DNA from: Bacilli bacterium
GTDB lineage: Bacteria > Bacillota_I > Bacilli_A > RFN20 > CAG-826
DNA length: 64,000 nucleotides
Direction of reading: 5' to 3'
NCBI GenBank assembly: GCA_024399115.1
Contig: JAKSHZ010000007.1
Location: 1-64,000, forward strand
Of the stretch, positions 33,801-42,054 are shown in pieces (positions within the stretch are counted from its first letter, which is position 1; each line of letters begins with the position of its first letter). The notes beneath the pieces are model-generated. The model was not told the origin of the DNA, did not search any database, and saw nothing but the letters and a program-made list of their open reading frames with translations. The translations under genes were made by a program, and so were the position numbers.

Positions 33801-34371
33801 ACAAGCGGGATTCATCGATTCTATTGGTTTAGACATGTATATTAAGCTTTTAAACGAATCTATTAAGGAAAAAATGGAAGGCGTTAAACCTGATGTCGTT
33901 ACATTTAATCCAAATCTATCTTTAGATGCTTACATCCCATCTTCTTTTGCTAATGATCAAGAGAAAATTGAGTTGTATCAAGAAATTATGTCTTCTCCAT
34001 CAAGAGAAGCTTTAGCCAGAACAAAGAATAGAACCAAAGATATGTATGGAAAACTTCCAAATGAGGTAGAGACATTGTTTATAAAGAGAGACATTGATTT
34101 ACTTTCAGAAGAAGCTGACGTCCAAAACATTAATGAAACTAGAAATATAGTTGAGGTAATTCTCGGCAATAAATATATAAATATAAGAGGTATAGGAAAT
34201 TTAATTTTCGAAGCCATGATTCCTTATTTGAAATTTATTAAGATATCTTATTCAAATAATGTCTTTAAGATTCAAATGAATAAAACTAATGATTGGATAA
34301 AGAACTTAGAGAATGTGCTTCTTTCTTTGAGTAATATTTTGGAACATAATAAAACAATAGAGGTCGTATGA
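30892..34371 (+). CDS. mfd: Transcription-repair coupling factor
   Basis: This 1159-residue protein starts at GTG with AGGAGG upstream, 8 bases after pth. The N-terminal part is UvrB-like. The CarD-like RNA polymerase interaction domain (about 490-560) has PGDYVVHEYQGIGQFVG. The RecG-like helicase has GDVGFGKTEVAMRAAF, LIIDEEQRFGV and ALSATPIPRT. A C-terminal TRCF domain follows. It removes stalled RNA polymerase and recruits UvrA. The stop overlaps the start of rqcP (ATGA). Confidence 0.97.
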   Translation: MDLFKKMHSNLKIPPLEKSSGLFVVDNDIGVSLLISHFYKENTQNLLIVTSNLYKSQRIYNAITAFVPSKDVVLFPCDELIRAETLSQSKEMTAQRIFGLSKIIKKEARIVIANLSSSTRFLPKPELFTSKIVNLKVGDVVDISNLKRQLLSMGYQRVSKIDQSLEFATRGDIIDIFSVNHDTPIRIEFFGDEIDSIRYFDIATQSSVSKVDSVEILPSSDIILSDDDYKNCIEKLYSALEKDKTRLDPVTFDELRISLDNIVNKLSECNFDETLYKYYSLLNSNVGSIFDYCKDYKAFFVDKDGLLEANRILQNESTGFLGELFETGKALSALEMYASLEEVINFRSKNVIYTSQFIDKDYSFSFDVKPVYYVSSKKEDAINIVSNYLNQNLKVVVCLTKAEQIMLIEQEFDSFNIPYEKVKDLDIPEKFNVGVSCFDLPSGFVLNDLNVVYISGNELFSEKTRTSRLDNRFKEATILKSFEDLEPGDYVVHEYQGIGQFVGLETIETNGIHNDYLKISYWGNETLYVPLNQFQLVRKYLGKEGMVPRLSHLHSNDWENTKKRVKERINNLAERLMQLYIQRSKVRGFAFSKDDEFQEKFEEHFEHNLTYDQNKAIQEIKKDMEAETPMDRLLCGDVGFGKTEVAMRAAFKAINSGKQVAILCPTTLLARQHYELSCKRFAGFDIKIGILSRLVPEREQKIYLEKLEEGSLHLIIGTHRLLSKQTHFKDLGLLIIDEEQRFGVEQKEKIKELKNNIDVLALSATPIPRTLQISLLGVRAMSKIDTPPHERMPIQTYVSPFKLEVAKELIERELGRNGQVFFLHNNVSTLATRANSIHRLIPDARIGIAHGQMDRDEIEDVMLKFYNGEIDILVCTSIVENGIDVPNANMIIVEDSEKYGLSQLYQIKGRVGRSNRIAYAYLMYSPYKQLNEKAQKRLKALQDFSELGSGYKIAQRDLLIRGAGDILGPEQAGFIDSIGLDMYIKLLNESIKEKMEGVKPDVVTFNPNLSLDAYIPSSFANDQEKIELYQEIMSSPSREALARTKNRTKDMYGKLPNEVETLFIKRDIDLLSEEADVQNINETRNIVEVILGNKYINIRGIGNLIFEAMIPYLKFIKISYSNNVFKIQMNKTNDWIKNLENVLLSLSNILEHNKTIEVV

Positions 34372-34622
34372 GATTAGATTTATTTTTAAAACAAACTACT
34401 TTAATTAAACGAAGAACCATCGCTAAAGAACTCGCAGACAAAGGCAAAATTTTTGTTAATGATAAAGTTGCAAAGCCTTCAACTGAGGTTAAAACAGGTG
34501 ATTTTTTGCGTTTGGTTCTAGGTAGTAGAATTGTTTCATGCGAAGCGGTTTTAGAACTCAGAGGAAAGAGAGAAATTGCCTCTGTAATTAACAATAAAAT
34601 TGAGAAAAATGATCAAGATTAA
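34368..34622 (+). CDS. rqcP: S4-domain RNA-binding protein, RqcP-like
   Basis: This 84-residue protein is one S4 domain: MRLDLFLKQTTLIKRRTIA and KGKIFVNDKVAKPSTEVKTG. RqcP (YabO) binds the 50S subunit and, with RqcH, drives Ala-tail synthesis in ribosome quality control. The position right after mfd and before tilS is the conserved one in Bacilli. It overlaps both neighbours. Confidence 0.9.
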   Translation: MRLDLFLKQTTLIKRRTIAKELADKGKIFVNDKVAKPSTEVKTGDFLRLVLGSRIVSCEAVLELRGKREIASVINNKIEKNDQD

Positions 34623-35820
34623 TTTAGACAAAAAACTCACTTATTTACTAGGTTGTTCTTACGGCCCAGATTCGATGGCTCTTTTTGATTTGCTTCTAAA
34701 AGGAGGCTATAAATTTGCTGTTGCTCATGTCAACTATGCATTGAGGGATGAGTCAAGCCAAGAAACTAAGGATTTGATTGCGTTTTGCAAAGAAAACAAC
34801 ATAGAAATTTTCGTAAAATTTGTTGAAGAAAAAATTGAAAAGAACATTGAAGAAAAGTGTAGAGAAATTCGTTACAACTTCTTCAAAGAATTACAAAGTA
34901 ATTATTTCTACGATTCAGTTTTAATCGCCCATAATTTAGATGATAAAATCGAGACATATTTGATGCAAAAAAATAGAAGAAATATTGTTGAAACTTTTGG
35001 ATTGAAAAATAAGACCGAAATTTTTGGCTGTTCTGTCGAGCGTCCATTGCTTGATTTTACTAAAGATGAGCTAAAAAAGTACGATGATGATAACAATGTA
35101 CCTTATGCTATTGATTCATCTAACGAAAACGATGCTTTTGAACGCAATAAGGTGCGACACATGGTGATTTCTCGCATGTCAAAAGAGGAAAAAAACGCCA
35201 TGAATAAGGAGATTTTTGAGTTAAATTCCGAAATTTCTGGAAAAAGAGCAAAAATTATTGAAAAATCTTCTACAAAAATAAGTGAATTATTAACCTATAG
35301 TGATGAAGAGTTTGCATACTACTTAATTTGGAAGGGAAGAAAGGTGATTCCTGGGCTTGAAATCTCGTTAAAAAGAGTGAAAGAGCTCATAAAAGTAATG
35401 GAGTCAGATAAATCAAATGTATCTGTAAAAATTAAGGATAATCTTTTCTTCATTAAATCATACGATCAAGCAGATCTCATAGAAATTAAGGATAACAAAG
35501 ATTTTTCTTACATCATTCAAGAACCTTGTGCTTTTAAGTGTGAATATTTTGAACTTGATTTCACTGGCGATACATCTAACAGAAATGTGACTGTATTTGA
35601 CTATCCATTGACAATTCGAAATGCGAAATCTAGCGATGTATACTTAGTTAAAGGCAGCAAAATTACTATGAGAAGGCAATTCATTAACTGGAAAATGCCT
35701 GCTCAGCTAAGAAAAAGATGGCCAATCATTTTAAATAAGAATAATGAGATTATATATGTGCCAAGATATGACTGTAACTTTGACAAAGATGAAAACGTCA
35801 ACTTCAAAGCGGTCATATAA
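34609..35820 (+). CDS. tilS: tRNA(Ile)-lysidine synthase
   Basis: The 403-residue protein has an N-terminal PP-loop ATPase domain whose loop reads CSYGPDSMALFDLL in place of the usual SGGxDS, so one Gly is Tyr. IAHNLDDKIETYLM follows, which is the conserved HNxDD segment. Later come a TilS substrate domain and the C-terminal domain (YLVKGSKITMRRQFIN). It makes lysidine at the wobble base of tRNA-Ile(CAU), an essential reaction. A TTG start at 34600 is possible, but the ATG at 34609 is preferred. It overlaps rqcP by 14 bases. Confidence 0.9.
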   Translation: MIKINLDKKLTYLLGCSYGPDSMALFDLLLKGGYKFAVAHVNYALRDESSQETKDLIAFCKENNIEIFVKFVEEKIEKNIEEKCREIRYNFFKELQSNYFYDSVLIAHNLDDKIETYLMQKNRRNIVETFGLKNKTEIFGCSVERPLLDFTKDELKKYDDDNNVPYAIDSSNENDAFERNKVRHMVISRMSKEEKNAMNKEIFELNSEISGKRAKIIEKSSTKISELLTYSDEEFAYYLIWKGRKVIPGLEISLKRVKELIKVMESDKSNVSVKIKDNLFFIKSYDQADLIEIKDNKDFSYIIQEPCAFKCEYFELDFTGDTSNRNVTVFDYPLTIRNAKSSDVYLVKGSKITMRRQFINWKMPAQLRKRWPIILNKNNEIIYVPRYDCNFDKDENVNFKAVI

Positions 35821-35830
35821 TGTCTTTTAC

Positions 35831-35859
35831 TTTTAATAAAAGTTAATTTGCTATATAAT
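35831..35859 (+). promoter_or_regulatory. Promoter of ftsH
   Basis: TATAAT (35854-35859) lies next to a TG-rich extended element with a weak TTTTAA (35831-35836) at 17 bases. It overlaps a small ACTTTT/AAAAGT hairpin that may serve as a weak end for tilS. Confidence 0.45.
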
Positions 35860-35889
35860 CTATCCAAATGAAATTAAAGGAGGGAAAAT

Positions 35890-37917
35890 ATGCCTGAACA
35901 AAATCGTGAACCTCAAAAAAGGGTTTCAAAAAGCTTCTTATTTTCATTAGTAGTAGTAGTCGGAATTATCGGCATACTTGTTTTCTTAATGTTTAGAAAT
36001 TCTTCTTCTGTTCAAAAATTCACTGCAATCGAATTTGTTGAAAAGATGGAAGATAAGTCAATTAAAACTTTAGATGTTGCTGAACATACAACAGTCGTAG
36101 AACTAAAAGGTACATATGTTACTAGCGAATCATCTAAAACAAAGTCATATGAATTAACTATCCCTAAAACATTTTATGAGCAAGTCACTTATACTTTTGA
36201 CTCAAATCCAGACAAAATGACTATTTCTCAAATCATTAGTTATAGAGATGAAAATAAGGTTAATGAAAATGAATTTTCTTTCACAACTACCAATGTATAC
36301 CAAGTTTCATGGTGGGATGAATGGGGTCCATCTATCATTACTTTAGGCGGATCTGTCATTCTTTGCTTTTTCTTATTTAGCAGATTGGCTAACTCAGTTG
36401 GTGCATCAAATAATAAAGCAATGGACTTCAATCAATCTAGAGCTAAAAAGATTAAGGATTCTAAAGTCAGATTTACTGATGTCGCTGGTGCTGATGAAGA
36501 AAAAGCAGAATTACAAGAAATCGTTTCTTATTTAAAAGAACCTCAAAAATTTACAAAATTTGGTGCTAAGTTACCGAAGGGTATCTTACTTGTCGGTCAT
36601 CCAGGTTGTGGTAAAACATTATTAGCTAAAGCCGTTGCTGGTGAAGCAGGCGTTCCATTCTTCTCAATCTCTGGTTCTGACTTCGTTGAAATGTTCGTCG
36701 GTGTTGGTGCTGGACGTGTTAGAGATATGTTCAAAAACGCAAAAGAGTGCGCTCCATGCTTGGTTTTCATTGATGAAATCGATGCCGTTGGTAGACAAAG
36801 AGGTACTGGTTTAGGTGGCGGAAACGATGAACGTGAACAAACACTTAACCAACTTTTAGTTGAAATGGACGGATTTAATGACAACGCTGGAATTATCGTT
36901 ATGGCCGCTACAAACAGAGACGATGTTCTTGATCCAGCATTATTAAGAGCTGGCCGTTTCGATAGAAAAATTACTGTCTCATTACCTGATAAGAAAGGTA
37001 GGGAAGAAATTTTCAAAGTACATGCTAGAAACAAAGTTGTTTCTCCAGAAGTTGATTATGGTCAATTAGCAAAGAGAACAGTTGGATTCTCTGGTGCCGA
37101 TATTGAAAATATCATGAATGAAGCAGCAGTATTAGCAGTTCGTAGACAGAAAGACTGCATCGGTATTGATGAAATCGATGAAGCTATCGACCGTAGAGTT
37201 GCTGGTCCTGCAAAGTCTTCAAGAAGCATTTCTGCTCATGAAAAAGAGATTATTGCATACCACGAAGCAGGTCACGCTATTATTGGCTTAAAATATCCAC
37301 ATAGTGATAAAGTACAAAAGATTACTATTATTCCTAGAGGGAACACAGGTGGTCACGTCAGAATGACTCCTGAAGAAGATAGATTTATCTATACTAAGAA
37401 TGAATTAGTAGCTAGAATCGTAGGTTTCTTAGGTGGAAGAACTAGTGAAGAAATCTTCTTTGATGATGTCTCTAGTGGTGCTGAAAACGATATCGAACAA
37501 GCAACATATATTGCTAGACTCATGGTAACAGAATTAGGTATGTCTCCTTTAGGACCTATCCAATATGAAAGAAATACTGGTAGCGTCTTCTTAGGAAGAG
37601 ACTATACAAATTCACAAAAGAATTTCTCTACTGAAACTGCTACTAAGATCGATGAAGAAATTAGAAAAATCATCGAAGATGCACATGTTGAAGCTACTAA
37701 GTGCATCAAAGAAAATAAAGATGCTGTTATCTTATTAGCTAAGACTTTAATTGAGCACGAACAAATTACTGCTGAAGAAATCGATTACTTATTAGAAAAC
37801 GGACATCTTAAAAGAGATGAGGTAAAACAAGCCGAGGAAGTTAAACCTGTTGAAGAAAAGCAAGAAACTCCTGAAGCAAGTTCAGCAGAGGCTAATAAAG
37901 TCTCAGAGGAAAAATAA
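35890..37917 (+). CDS. ftsH: ATP-dependent zinc metalloprotease FtsH
   Basis: This 675-residue protein has two membrane helices (about 14-34 and 150-170) around an extracellular domain, an AAA+ domain with Walker A GHPGCGKT (usually GPPGTGKT) and Walker [12 protein letters not shown], the second region of homology [18 protein letters not shown], and a zinc protease site HEAGH. It degrades misfolded and short-lived membrane and cytosolic proteins. The Walker A changes Pro to His and Thr to Cys are unusual but leave the Gly-Lys-Thr core. It has AGGAGGG before the ATG. The acidic tail is low-complexity. Confidence 0.97.
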   Translation: MPEQNREPQKRVSKSFLFSLVVVVGIIGILVFLMFRNSSSVQKFTAIEFVEKMEDKSIKTLDVAEHTTVVELKGTYVTSESSKTKSYELTIPKTFYEQVTYTFDSNPDKMTISQIISYRDENKVNENEFSFTTTNVYQVSWWDEWGPSIITLGGSVILCFFLFSRLANSVGASNNKAMDFNQSRAKKIKDSKVRFTDVAGADEEKAELQEIVSYLKEPQKFTKFGAKLPKGILLVGHPGCGKTLLAKAVAGEAGVPFFSISGSDFVEMFVGVGAGRVRDMFKNAKECAPCLVFIDEIDAVGRQRGTGLGGGNDEREQTLNQLLVEMDGFNDNAGIIVMAATNRDDVLDPALLRAGRFDRKITVSLPDKKGREEIFKVHARNKVVSPEVDYGQLAKRTVGFSGADIENIMNEAAVLAVRRQKDCIGIDEIDEAIDRRVAGPAKSSRSISAHEKEIIAYHEAGHAIIGLKYPHSDKVQKITIIPRGNTGGHVRMTPEEDRFIYTKNELVARIVGFLGGRTSEEIFFDDVSSGAENDIEQATYIARLMVTELGMSPLGPIQYERNTGSVFLGRDYTNSQKNFSTETATKIDEEIRKIIEDAHVEATKCIKENKDAVILLAKTLIEHEQITAEEIDYLLENGHLKRDEVKQAEEVKPVEEKQETPEASSAEANKVSEEK

Positions 37918-37941
37918 GGGAGTAGTACTCCCTTTCTTTTT
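37916..37941 (+). terminator. Hairpin with T tract touching the start codon of dus
   Basis: AAGGGAGT and ACTCCCTT form a perfect stem around AGT, followed by TCTTTTT. The next bases are the ATG of the tRNA dihydrouridine synthase. The first arm overlaps the ftsH stop codon. Confidence 0.75.
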
Positions 37942-38913
37942 ATGTGGAAGATTGCTAACTACGAAATAAAAGGAAAAATATTACTCGCCCCAATGGCGGG
38001 ATTTACTAGTGAAGGATATAGAAAGTATCTGAACTCTTTTGGAGTGGATGTTTGCGTAACTGAAATGGTTAGTGATATGGGATTAATTTATGGTAACCAA
38101 GAGACCAAATCATACGTTACATACCAGAAAGACAGCGCAATTACAGGTGTTCAATTGTTTGGTCATGACCCTGATTGTTTAGCTAAAGCTGCACTTAAAG
38201 CATTAGAGATTAACCCAGACATTGAATATTTCGATATTAATATGGGATGTCCGGTACCAAAAGTTGTTAAAACTGGAGCTGGGTCCGCACTTTTAGAAAA
38301 TCCAGAAATAATTGGTGAAATAATTAAGAAAGTCAAAGAAGCAACTCACCTTCCTGTCACTGCAAAGATTAGACTTGGATATAACGACATTAACGTCTTT
38401 GAAACTATTAGAGTTTTGGAAGATAGCGGCGTTGATGCAATTGGCATTCACGCAAGAACTAGAAAAGAATACTATTATGGCGTTCCTAACTTCGAAATAT
38501 TAAGAGACTTACGTTCTAAAACGAGCGTTCCATTAATCATATCTGGCAACATATACACAGTTGAAGACGCAATTAATGCTTTAAATATCACCGGCGCTGA
38601 CGCTGTTATGATTGCTCGCGGTGGTATTGGAAACCCATTCTTAATTACTCAAATTAAACATTACTTTGAGACAGGAGAAAGATTACCAAATCCTTCATTT
38701 GAAGAACAAGAAAAGTATTGTTTGGAACTTTGTAAATCAATGATTGAAGAAAAAGGCGAAAAGAGAGCTTTAGCGATTTATAGATCTATCGCTCCTAAGT
38801 TTTTCTTAGGCTATCCTAATGCCAAACAATTACGTACAAAACTAGCCACATCTTTGTTCACATATCAAAATCTTGTGGATATCATAAACGAATATAAAAA
38901 CGAGATAATGTAA
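37942..38913 (+). CDS. dusB: tRNA-dihydrouridine synthase
   Basis: The 323-residue flavoprotein has the family marks LLAPMAGFTSEGYR at the start, DINMGCPVPKVVKTGAGSAL with the active-site Cys, and HARTRKEYYYG plus MIARGGIGNPFL for FMN binding. It reduces uridine in tRNA D-loops. The symbol dusB is used because of the conserved position between ftsH and lysS. There is no ribosome site: the ATG directly follows the T tract of a hairpin. Confidence 0.93.
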   Translation: MWKIANYEIKGKILLAPMAGFTSEGYRKYLNSFGVDVCVTEMVSDMGLIYGNQETKSYVTYQKDSAITGVQLFGHDPDCLAKAALKALEINPDIEYFDINMGCPVPKVVKTGAGSALLENPEIIGEIIKKVKEATHLPVTAKIRLGYNDINVFETIRVLEDSGVDAIGIHARTRKEYYYGVPNFEILRDLRSKTSVPLIISGNIYTVEDAINALNITGADAVMIARGGIGNPFLITQIKHYFETGERLPNPSFEEQEKYCLELCKSMIEEKGEKRALAIYRSIAPKFFLGYPNAKQLRTKLATSLFTYQNLVDIINEYKNEIM

Positions 38914-38944
38914 CTTTGACTTTATTTTAGTCAAAGAGATTAAT
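38914..38944 (+). promoter_or_regulatory. Inverted repeat overlapping a possible lysS promoter
   Basis: CTTTGACT (38914-38921) and AGTCAAAG (38929-38936) are a perfect 8-bp inverted repeat. TTGACT inside it could be a -35 box with ATTAAT 17 bases on. No T tract follows, so it is not a terminator on the plus strand. Confidence 0.4.
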
Positions 38945-38971
38945 ATACTTATTACGATTGGAGAACTTCCT

Positions 38972-40462
38972 ATGGAAAACAAAGAATTAAATGACCAAGA
39001 ATTAGTTAGAAGAGAAAAACTCGCTAAGTACAAAGACTTCAAAGTCGATCCTTATGGACAAGCTTACAAAGTAAGCCACCACGTTAAAGATATTAGAAAA
39101 ATCTGTGAAAAGAAGAGCGATAAAGCTTTAGAAAGATTGAATTTAGTCGTTTCTGTTGCAGGTAGAATCATGGCTATTAGAAGAATGGGCAAAGCTTCAT
39201 TCGTTAATATCCAAGACAATTCTGGCAACATTCAAATCTTTATGGGTAAAAACGTCGTCGGCGAAAAAGCTTACGATTTATTTAAGCTTGCTGATATCGG
39301 TGATATCGTCGGTATTCAAGGTAGAGTTATGAAGACTCAAACTGGTGAATTAACAGTTAGAGCCGCAAAATACACTCACTTAACAAAGTGCTTACACCCA
39401 CTTCCAGAAAAGTTCCATGGCTTAACAGACGTTGAAGAAAGAAGTAGACGTAGATACTTAGACTTAATCGTTAACGAAGAAGCTAAGAGAGTTGCTTTCG
39501 CTAGACCAGCAGTCATCAGAGGAATCCAAAGATTCTTAGACAAAGATGGTTTCACAGAAGTTGAAACATCAATTCTTAACCCAATTTTAGGTGGTGCTTC
39601 TGCTAGACCATTCGTAACTCATCACAACACATTAGATAAAGAATTCTATTTACGTATCGCAACCGAATTAAATCTTAAGAGATTAATCGTTGGTGGTATG
39701 GAAAGAGTATATGAAATCGGTAGATTATTCCGTAATGAAGGTATGGATGCTTCTCATAATCCTGAATTCACAACTATCGAAATTTATGAAGCTTTCTCAG
39801 ATCTTAAGGGTATCGGTAAACGTACAGAAAATATGATCAGAACTGTTGCTAAGGAAGTTACAGGCTCTGCAATCGTCACTTACCAAGACAAAGTCATCGA
39901 TTTCAAAAAACCATTTAGATGGGTCAAGATGAATGACTTAATTAAAGAAAAGACTGGCATCGACTTTAAGAAGATTACTTCATTTGAGGAAGCAAAGAAG
40001 TTAGCTGATGAATATCACATCAAATTAGACAACTTCAAAAATACAGTCGGATACGTTATGAACGAATTCTATGAAGAATTATGCCAAGACGACTTAATTC
40101 AACCAACATTCGTTTATGAATATCCAATTGAAGTATCTCCATTAACTAAGAAAGATCCAAAAGATCCAAGATTCGTACAAAGATTCGAATTATTCGTTAA
40201 TGGCAAAGAATTAGCTAACGCATATACTGAGTTGAACGACCCAATTGACCAAAGACAAAGATTCTTAGATCAATTAAAAGCTAAGGAAAACGGTGATGAA
40301 GAAGCTTGTGGAATCGACGAAGATTTCTTAGAAGCTTTAGAGTACGGTATGGCTCCTACAGGTGGCGTTGGTATGGGTATTGATAGACTTGTTATGTTAT
40401 TAACTAACCAAGCTAATATCAGAGAAGTTATTCTCTTCCCAACAATGAAAGATAGAGATTAA
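38972..40462 (+). CDS. lysS: Lysyl-tRNA synthetase, class II
   Basis: This 496-residue enzyme has an N-terminal OB-fold (about 60-150) that binds the anticodon and a class II core: motif 2 in RLFRNEGMDASHNPEFTTIE and motif 3 in GGVGMGIDRLVMLLTN. It charges tRNA-Lys. The start has GGAG. It lies in the usual ftsH-dus-lysS order and is followed by a terminator. Confidence 0.97.
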   Translation: MENKELNDQELVRREKLAKYKDFKVDPYGQAYKVSHHVKDIRKICEKKSDKALERLNLVVSVAGRIMAIRRMGKASFVNIQDNSGNIQIFMGKNVVGEKAYDLFKLADIGDIVGIQGRVMKTQTGELTVRAAKYTHLTKCLHPLPEKFHGLTDVEERSRRRYLDLIVNEEAKRVAFARPAVIRGIQRFLDKDGFTEVETSILNPILGGASARPFVTHHNTLDKEFYLRIATELNLKRLIVGGMERVYEIGRLFRNEGMDASHNPEFTTIEIYEAFSDLKGIGKRTENMIRTVAKEVTGSAIVTYQDKVIDFKKPFRWVKMNDLIKEKTGIDFKKITSFEEAKKLADEYHIKLDNFKNTVGYVMNEFYEELCQDDLIQPTFVYEYPIEVSPLTKKDPKDPRFVQRFELFVNGKELANAYTELNDPIDQRQRFLDQLKAKENGDEEACGIDEDFLEALEYGMAPTGGVGMGIDRLVMLLTNQANIREVILFPTMKDRD

Positions 40463-40473
40463 TTGAGAATATA

Positions 40474-40499
40474 GGGTTTCGAAAGAAGCCCTTTTTTAT
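40474..40499 (+). terminator. lysS terminator
   Basis: GGGTTTC-GAAA-GAAGCCC stem-loop followed by TTTTTTATTT. Confidence 0.92.
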
Positions 40500-40688
40500 T
40501 TGTCGTGACAGTAGAGCAATACTGGGAAGAATTTGCTAAAAACATCAAGCACTCGTATGCATTATTAAAACAAATAAGGTATATGTATCCTTGTTCTTAG
40601 ATATGGCCGACCATAAAGATTGTACAGAAAATCATAAAAAACGGATATTGCAGTATACTAAAACTAATATTTGTTGTACAATAGTGGC
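40500..40688. other. Intergenic stretch with a possible gene remnant
   Basis: Between lysS and the DUF3990 gene a short open frame (from about 40505, VTVEQYWEEFAKNIKH and on) runs about 30 codons without a ribosome site. It may be the relic of an older gene. A TACAAT box lies 6 bases before the ATG of the DUF3990 gene. Confidence 0.3.
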
Positions 40689-41345
40689 ATGAAAAGAAGT
40701 CTATACCACGGAAGTACATCGATTATAGAAAAACCTACTTTTGGGATCGGAAACGTACATAATGACTACGGTCTCGGTTTTTATTGTACTTCAAGCAAAG
40801 ATCTAGCGAAGGAATGGGCAGCAAAAAGAACTGGTAGTGGGTATATAAATCATTATTATTTAAGAGATGACACACTTAAGATTCTCGATTTAACTATGCC
40901 TCCTTACAATAATGTAATTTATTGGGTAGCTCTATTAATGAACAACAGAGAATTATCATCAGATATTAAAGAAAGTTATCCAAGAGAACTTGCATATCTA
41001 AAAGCAAAATATTTAATTGATGTCTCGCAATACGACGTGGTCATTGGATATAGAGCTGATGATAGTTATTTCCAGTTTCCGGAAGCATTTATTCGTAGCC
41101 AAATTACTTTAGAGTCTTTGAATATTATCTTTTCCGCAGGCCAGTTAGGAAAACAATATGTTTTAATCTCTGAAAAAGCATTTAAAGCGCTAAAGTTCGA
41201 CTCATTTGAGGAAGTTTTTGAGAATAGTAAAAGGGATTACTACAGTCGAAAAAAAGAAGCAGGCCATAAATTTAAAGAATTATTAGAAGAAGACAGATAT
41301 AAGAAGGGAATCAGGTTAATTGATTTGGTGAGAGACAATGAATAA
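40689..41345 (+). CDS. DUF3990 (ADP-ribosyltransferase-like) protein, putative toxin
   Basis: The 218-residue protein matches the DUF3990 pattern: LYHGST at the start, DYGLGFYCTSS after about 25 residues, then VVIGYRADDSYF and, towards the end, QYVLISEKAFKALKF. The family is thought to share the ADP-ribosyltransferase fold, with the H of YHGS and the GFY segment as NAD-binding parts. The ATG at 40689 is preferred over an upstream TTG. The next gene overlaps by 8 bases and has a possible helix-turn-helix, so the pair looks like toxin plus antitoxin. This is inferred from layout, not shown. Confidence 0.75.
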   Translation: MKRSLYHGSTSIIEKPTFGIGNVHNDYGLGFYCTSSKDLAKEWAAKRTGSGYINHYYLRDDTLKILDLTMPPYNNVIYWVALLMNNRELSSDIKESYPRELAYLKAKYLIDVSQYDVVIGYRADDSYFQFPEAFIRSQITLESLNIIFSAGQLGKQYVLISEKAFKALKFDSFEEVFENSKRDYYSRKKEAGHKFKELLEEDRYKKGIRLIDLVRDNE

Positions 41346-41934
41346 CTATGTTTTGCCAGCCATAAAAGATAAATTCTCTAGATTATTTGTTCTTGCTGTT
41401 GAATACAAAATGAATTTCAAAGCTTTTACTAGTCTCTTATGTAAAAGCAAATTTGTTAATCAAATAGAAAAAGACGAATACGATCCTTGTTTAGAAGAAG
41501 AGATTAAAAAGACTTTTTCTAAAATCATTGGATATGAAATAAAAGAAGACTCTTCTTACGGAATCTATAACGACGCGTATTGGGCAGGAAAGAACTATTT
41601 TGATATTTTCTTAAAAACCAAGAAATCTTTTGAATACATTTTTCTAAAGTTACCTTTGGAAGAGATGATGAATCTTTATGTTATTTTTCACGAAATGGAT
41701 TTCTCTTCTTTGGAGATGTTGTTTAGATCTAGGGTAGAAGAACTACCAATTTTAAAAGCCTTAACAAAGAAATGCGGCTGCACATTAACTTATGTTAGCA
41801 AAGCTACATCCATACCTTTATCGACTTTAAAAAAATATAGTCAGAGTGACGAATCGTTATATAAAGCAGAATTTCAAACTATCGTAAAGTTAGTGAAATT
41901 TTTCGACGTTGGATACTCTTTATTCATAAGATAA
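41338..41934 (+). CDS. Putative antitoxin partner of the DUF3990 protein
   Basis: This is a 198-residue protein of unknown family. The C-terminal 50 residues look like an HTH (TYVSKATSIPLSTLKKYSQ). The rest is helical and acidic, with an aromatic-rich middle (YNDAYWAGKNYFDIF). It overlaps the DUF3990 frame by 8 bases and has no promoter of its own, which fits co-made antitoxins. The order (toxin first) is less common. AT-rich codon use differs from the housekeeping genes on both sides, so transfer is possible. No terminator follows. Confidence 0.6.
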   Translation: MNNYVLPAIKDKFSRLFVLAVEYKMNFKAFTSLLCKSKFVNQIEKDEYDPCLEEEIKKTFSKIIGYEIKEDSSYGIYNDAYWAGKNYFDIFLKTKKSFEYIFLKLPLEEMMNLYVIFHEMDFSSLEMLFRSRVEELPILKALTKKCGCTLTYVSKATSIPLSTLKKYSQSDESLYKAEFQTIVKLVKFFDVGYSLFIR

Positions 41935-41986
41935 ACCACATACATTTAATCCCTGTTTTTATATCTATATTTTGTTTTCGTTTGCG

Positions 41987-42016
41987 TTGATATTTATAAA
42001 ATAAATGTGATATGAT
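41987..42016 (+). promoter_or_regulatory. Promoter of the oxaloacetate decarboxylase operon
   Basis: TTGATA (41987-41992) and TATGAT (42011-42016) are 18 bases apart. A CGGAGG site precedes the ATG at 42055. Confidence 0.55.
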
Positions 42017-42054
42017 TATTTCGATTTTGGGAATTACCAAAAACGGAGGTTTTT

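Noticed and set aside
38914..38936. Terminator after dus (CTTTGACT/AGTCAAAG)
   Set aside because: No T tract follows on the plus strand; the repeat overlaps a possible promoter, so it is listed as a regulatory element with low confidence.
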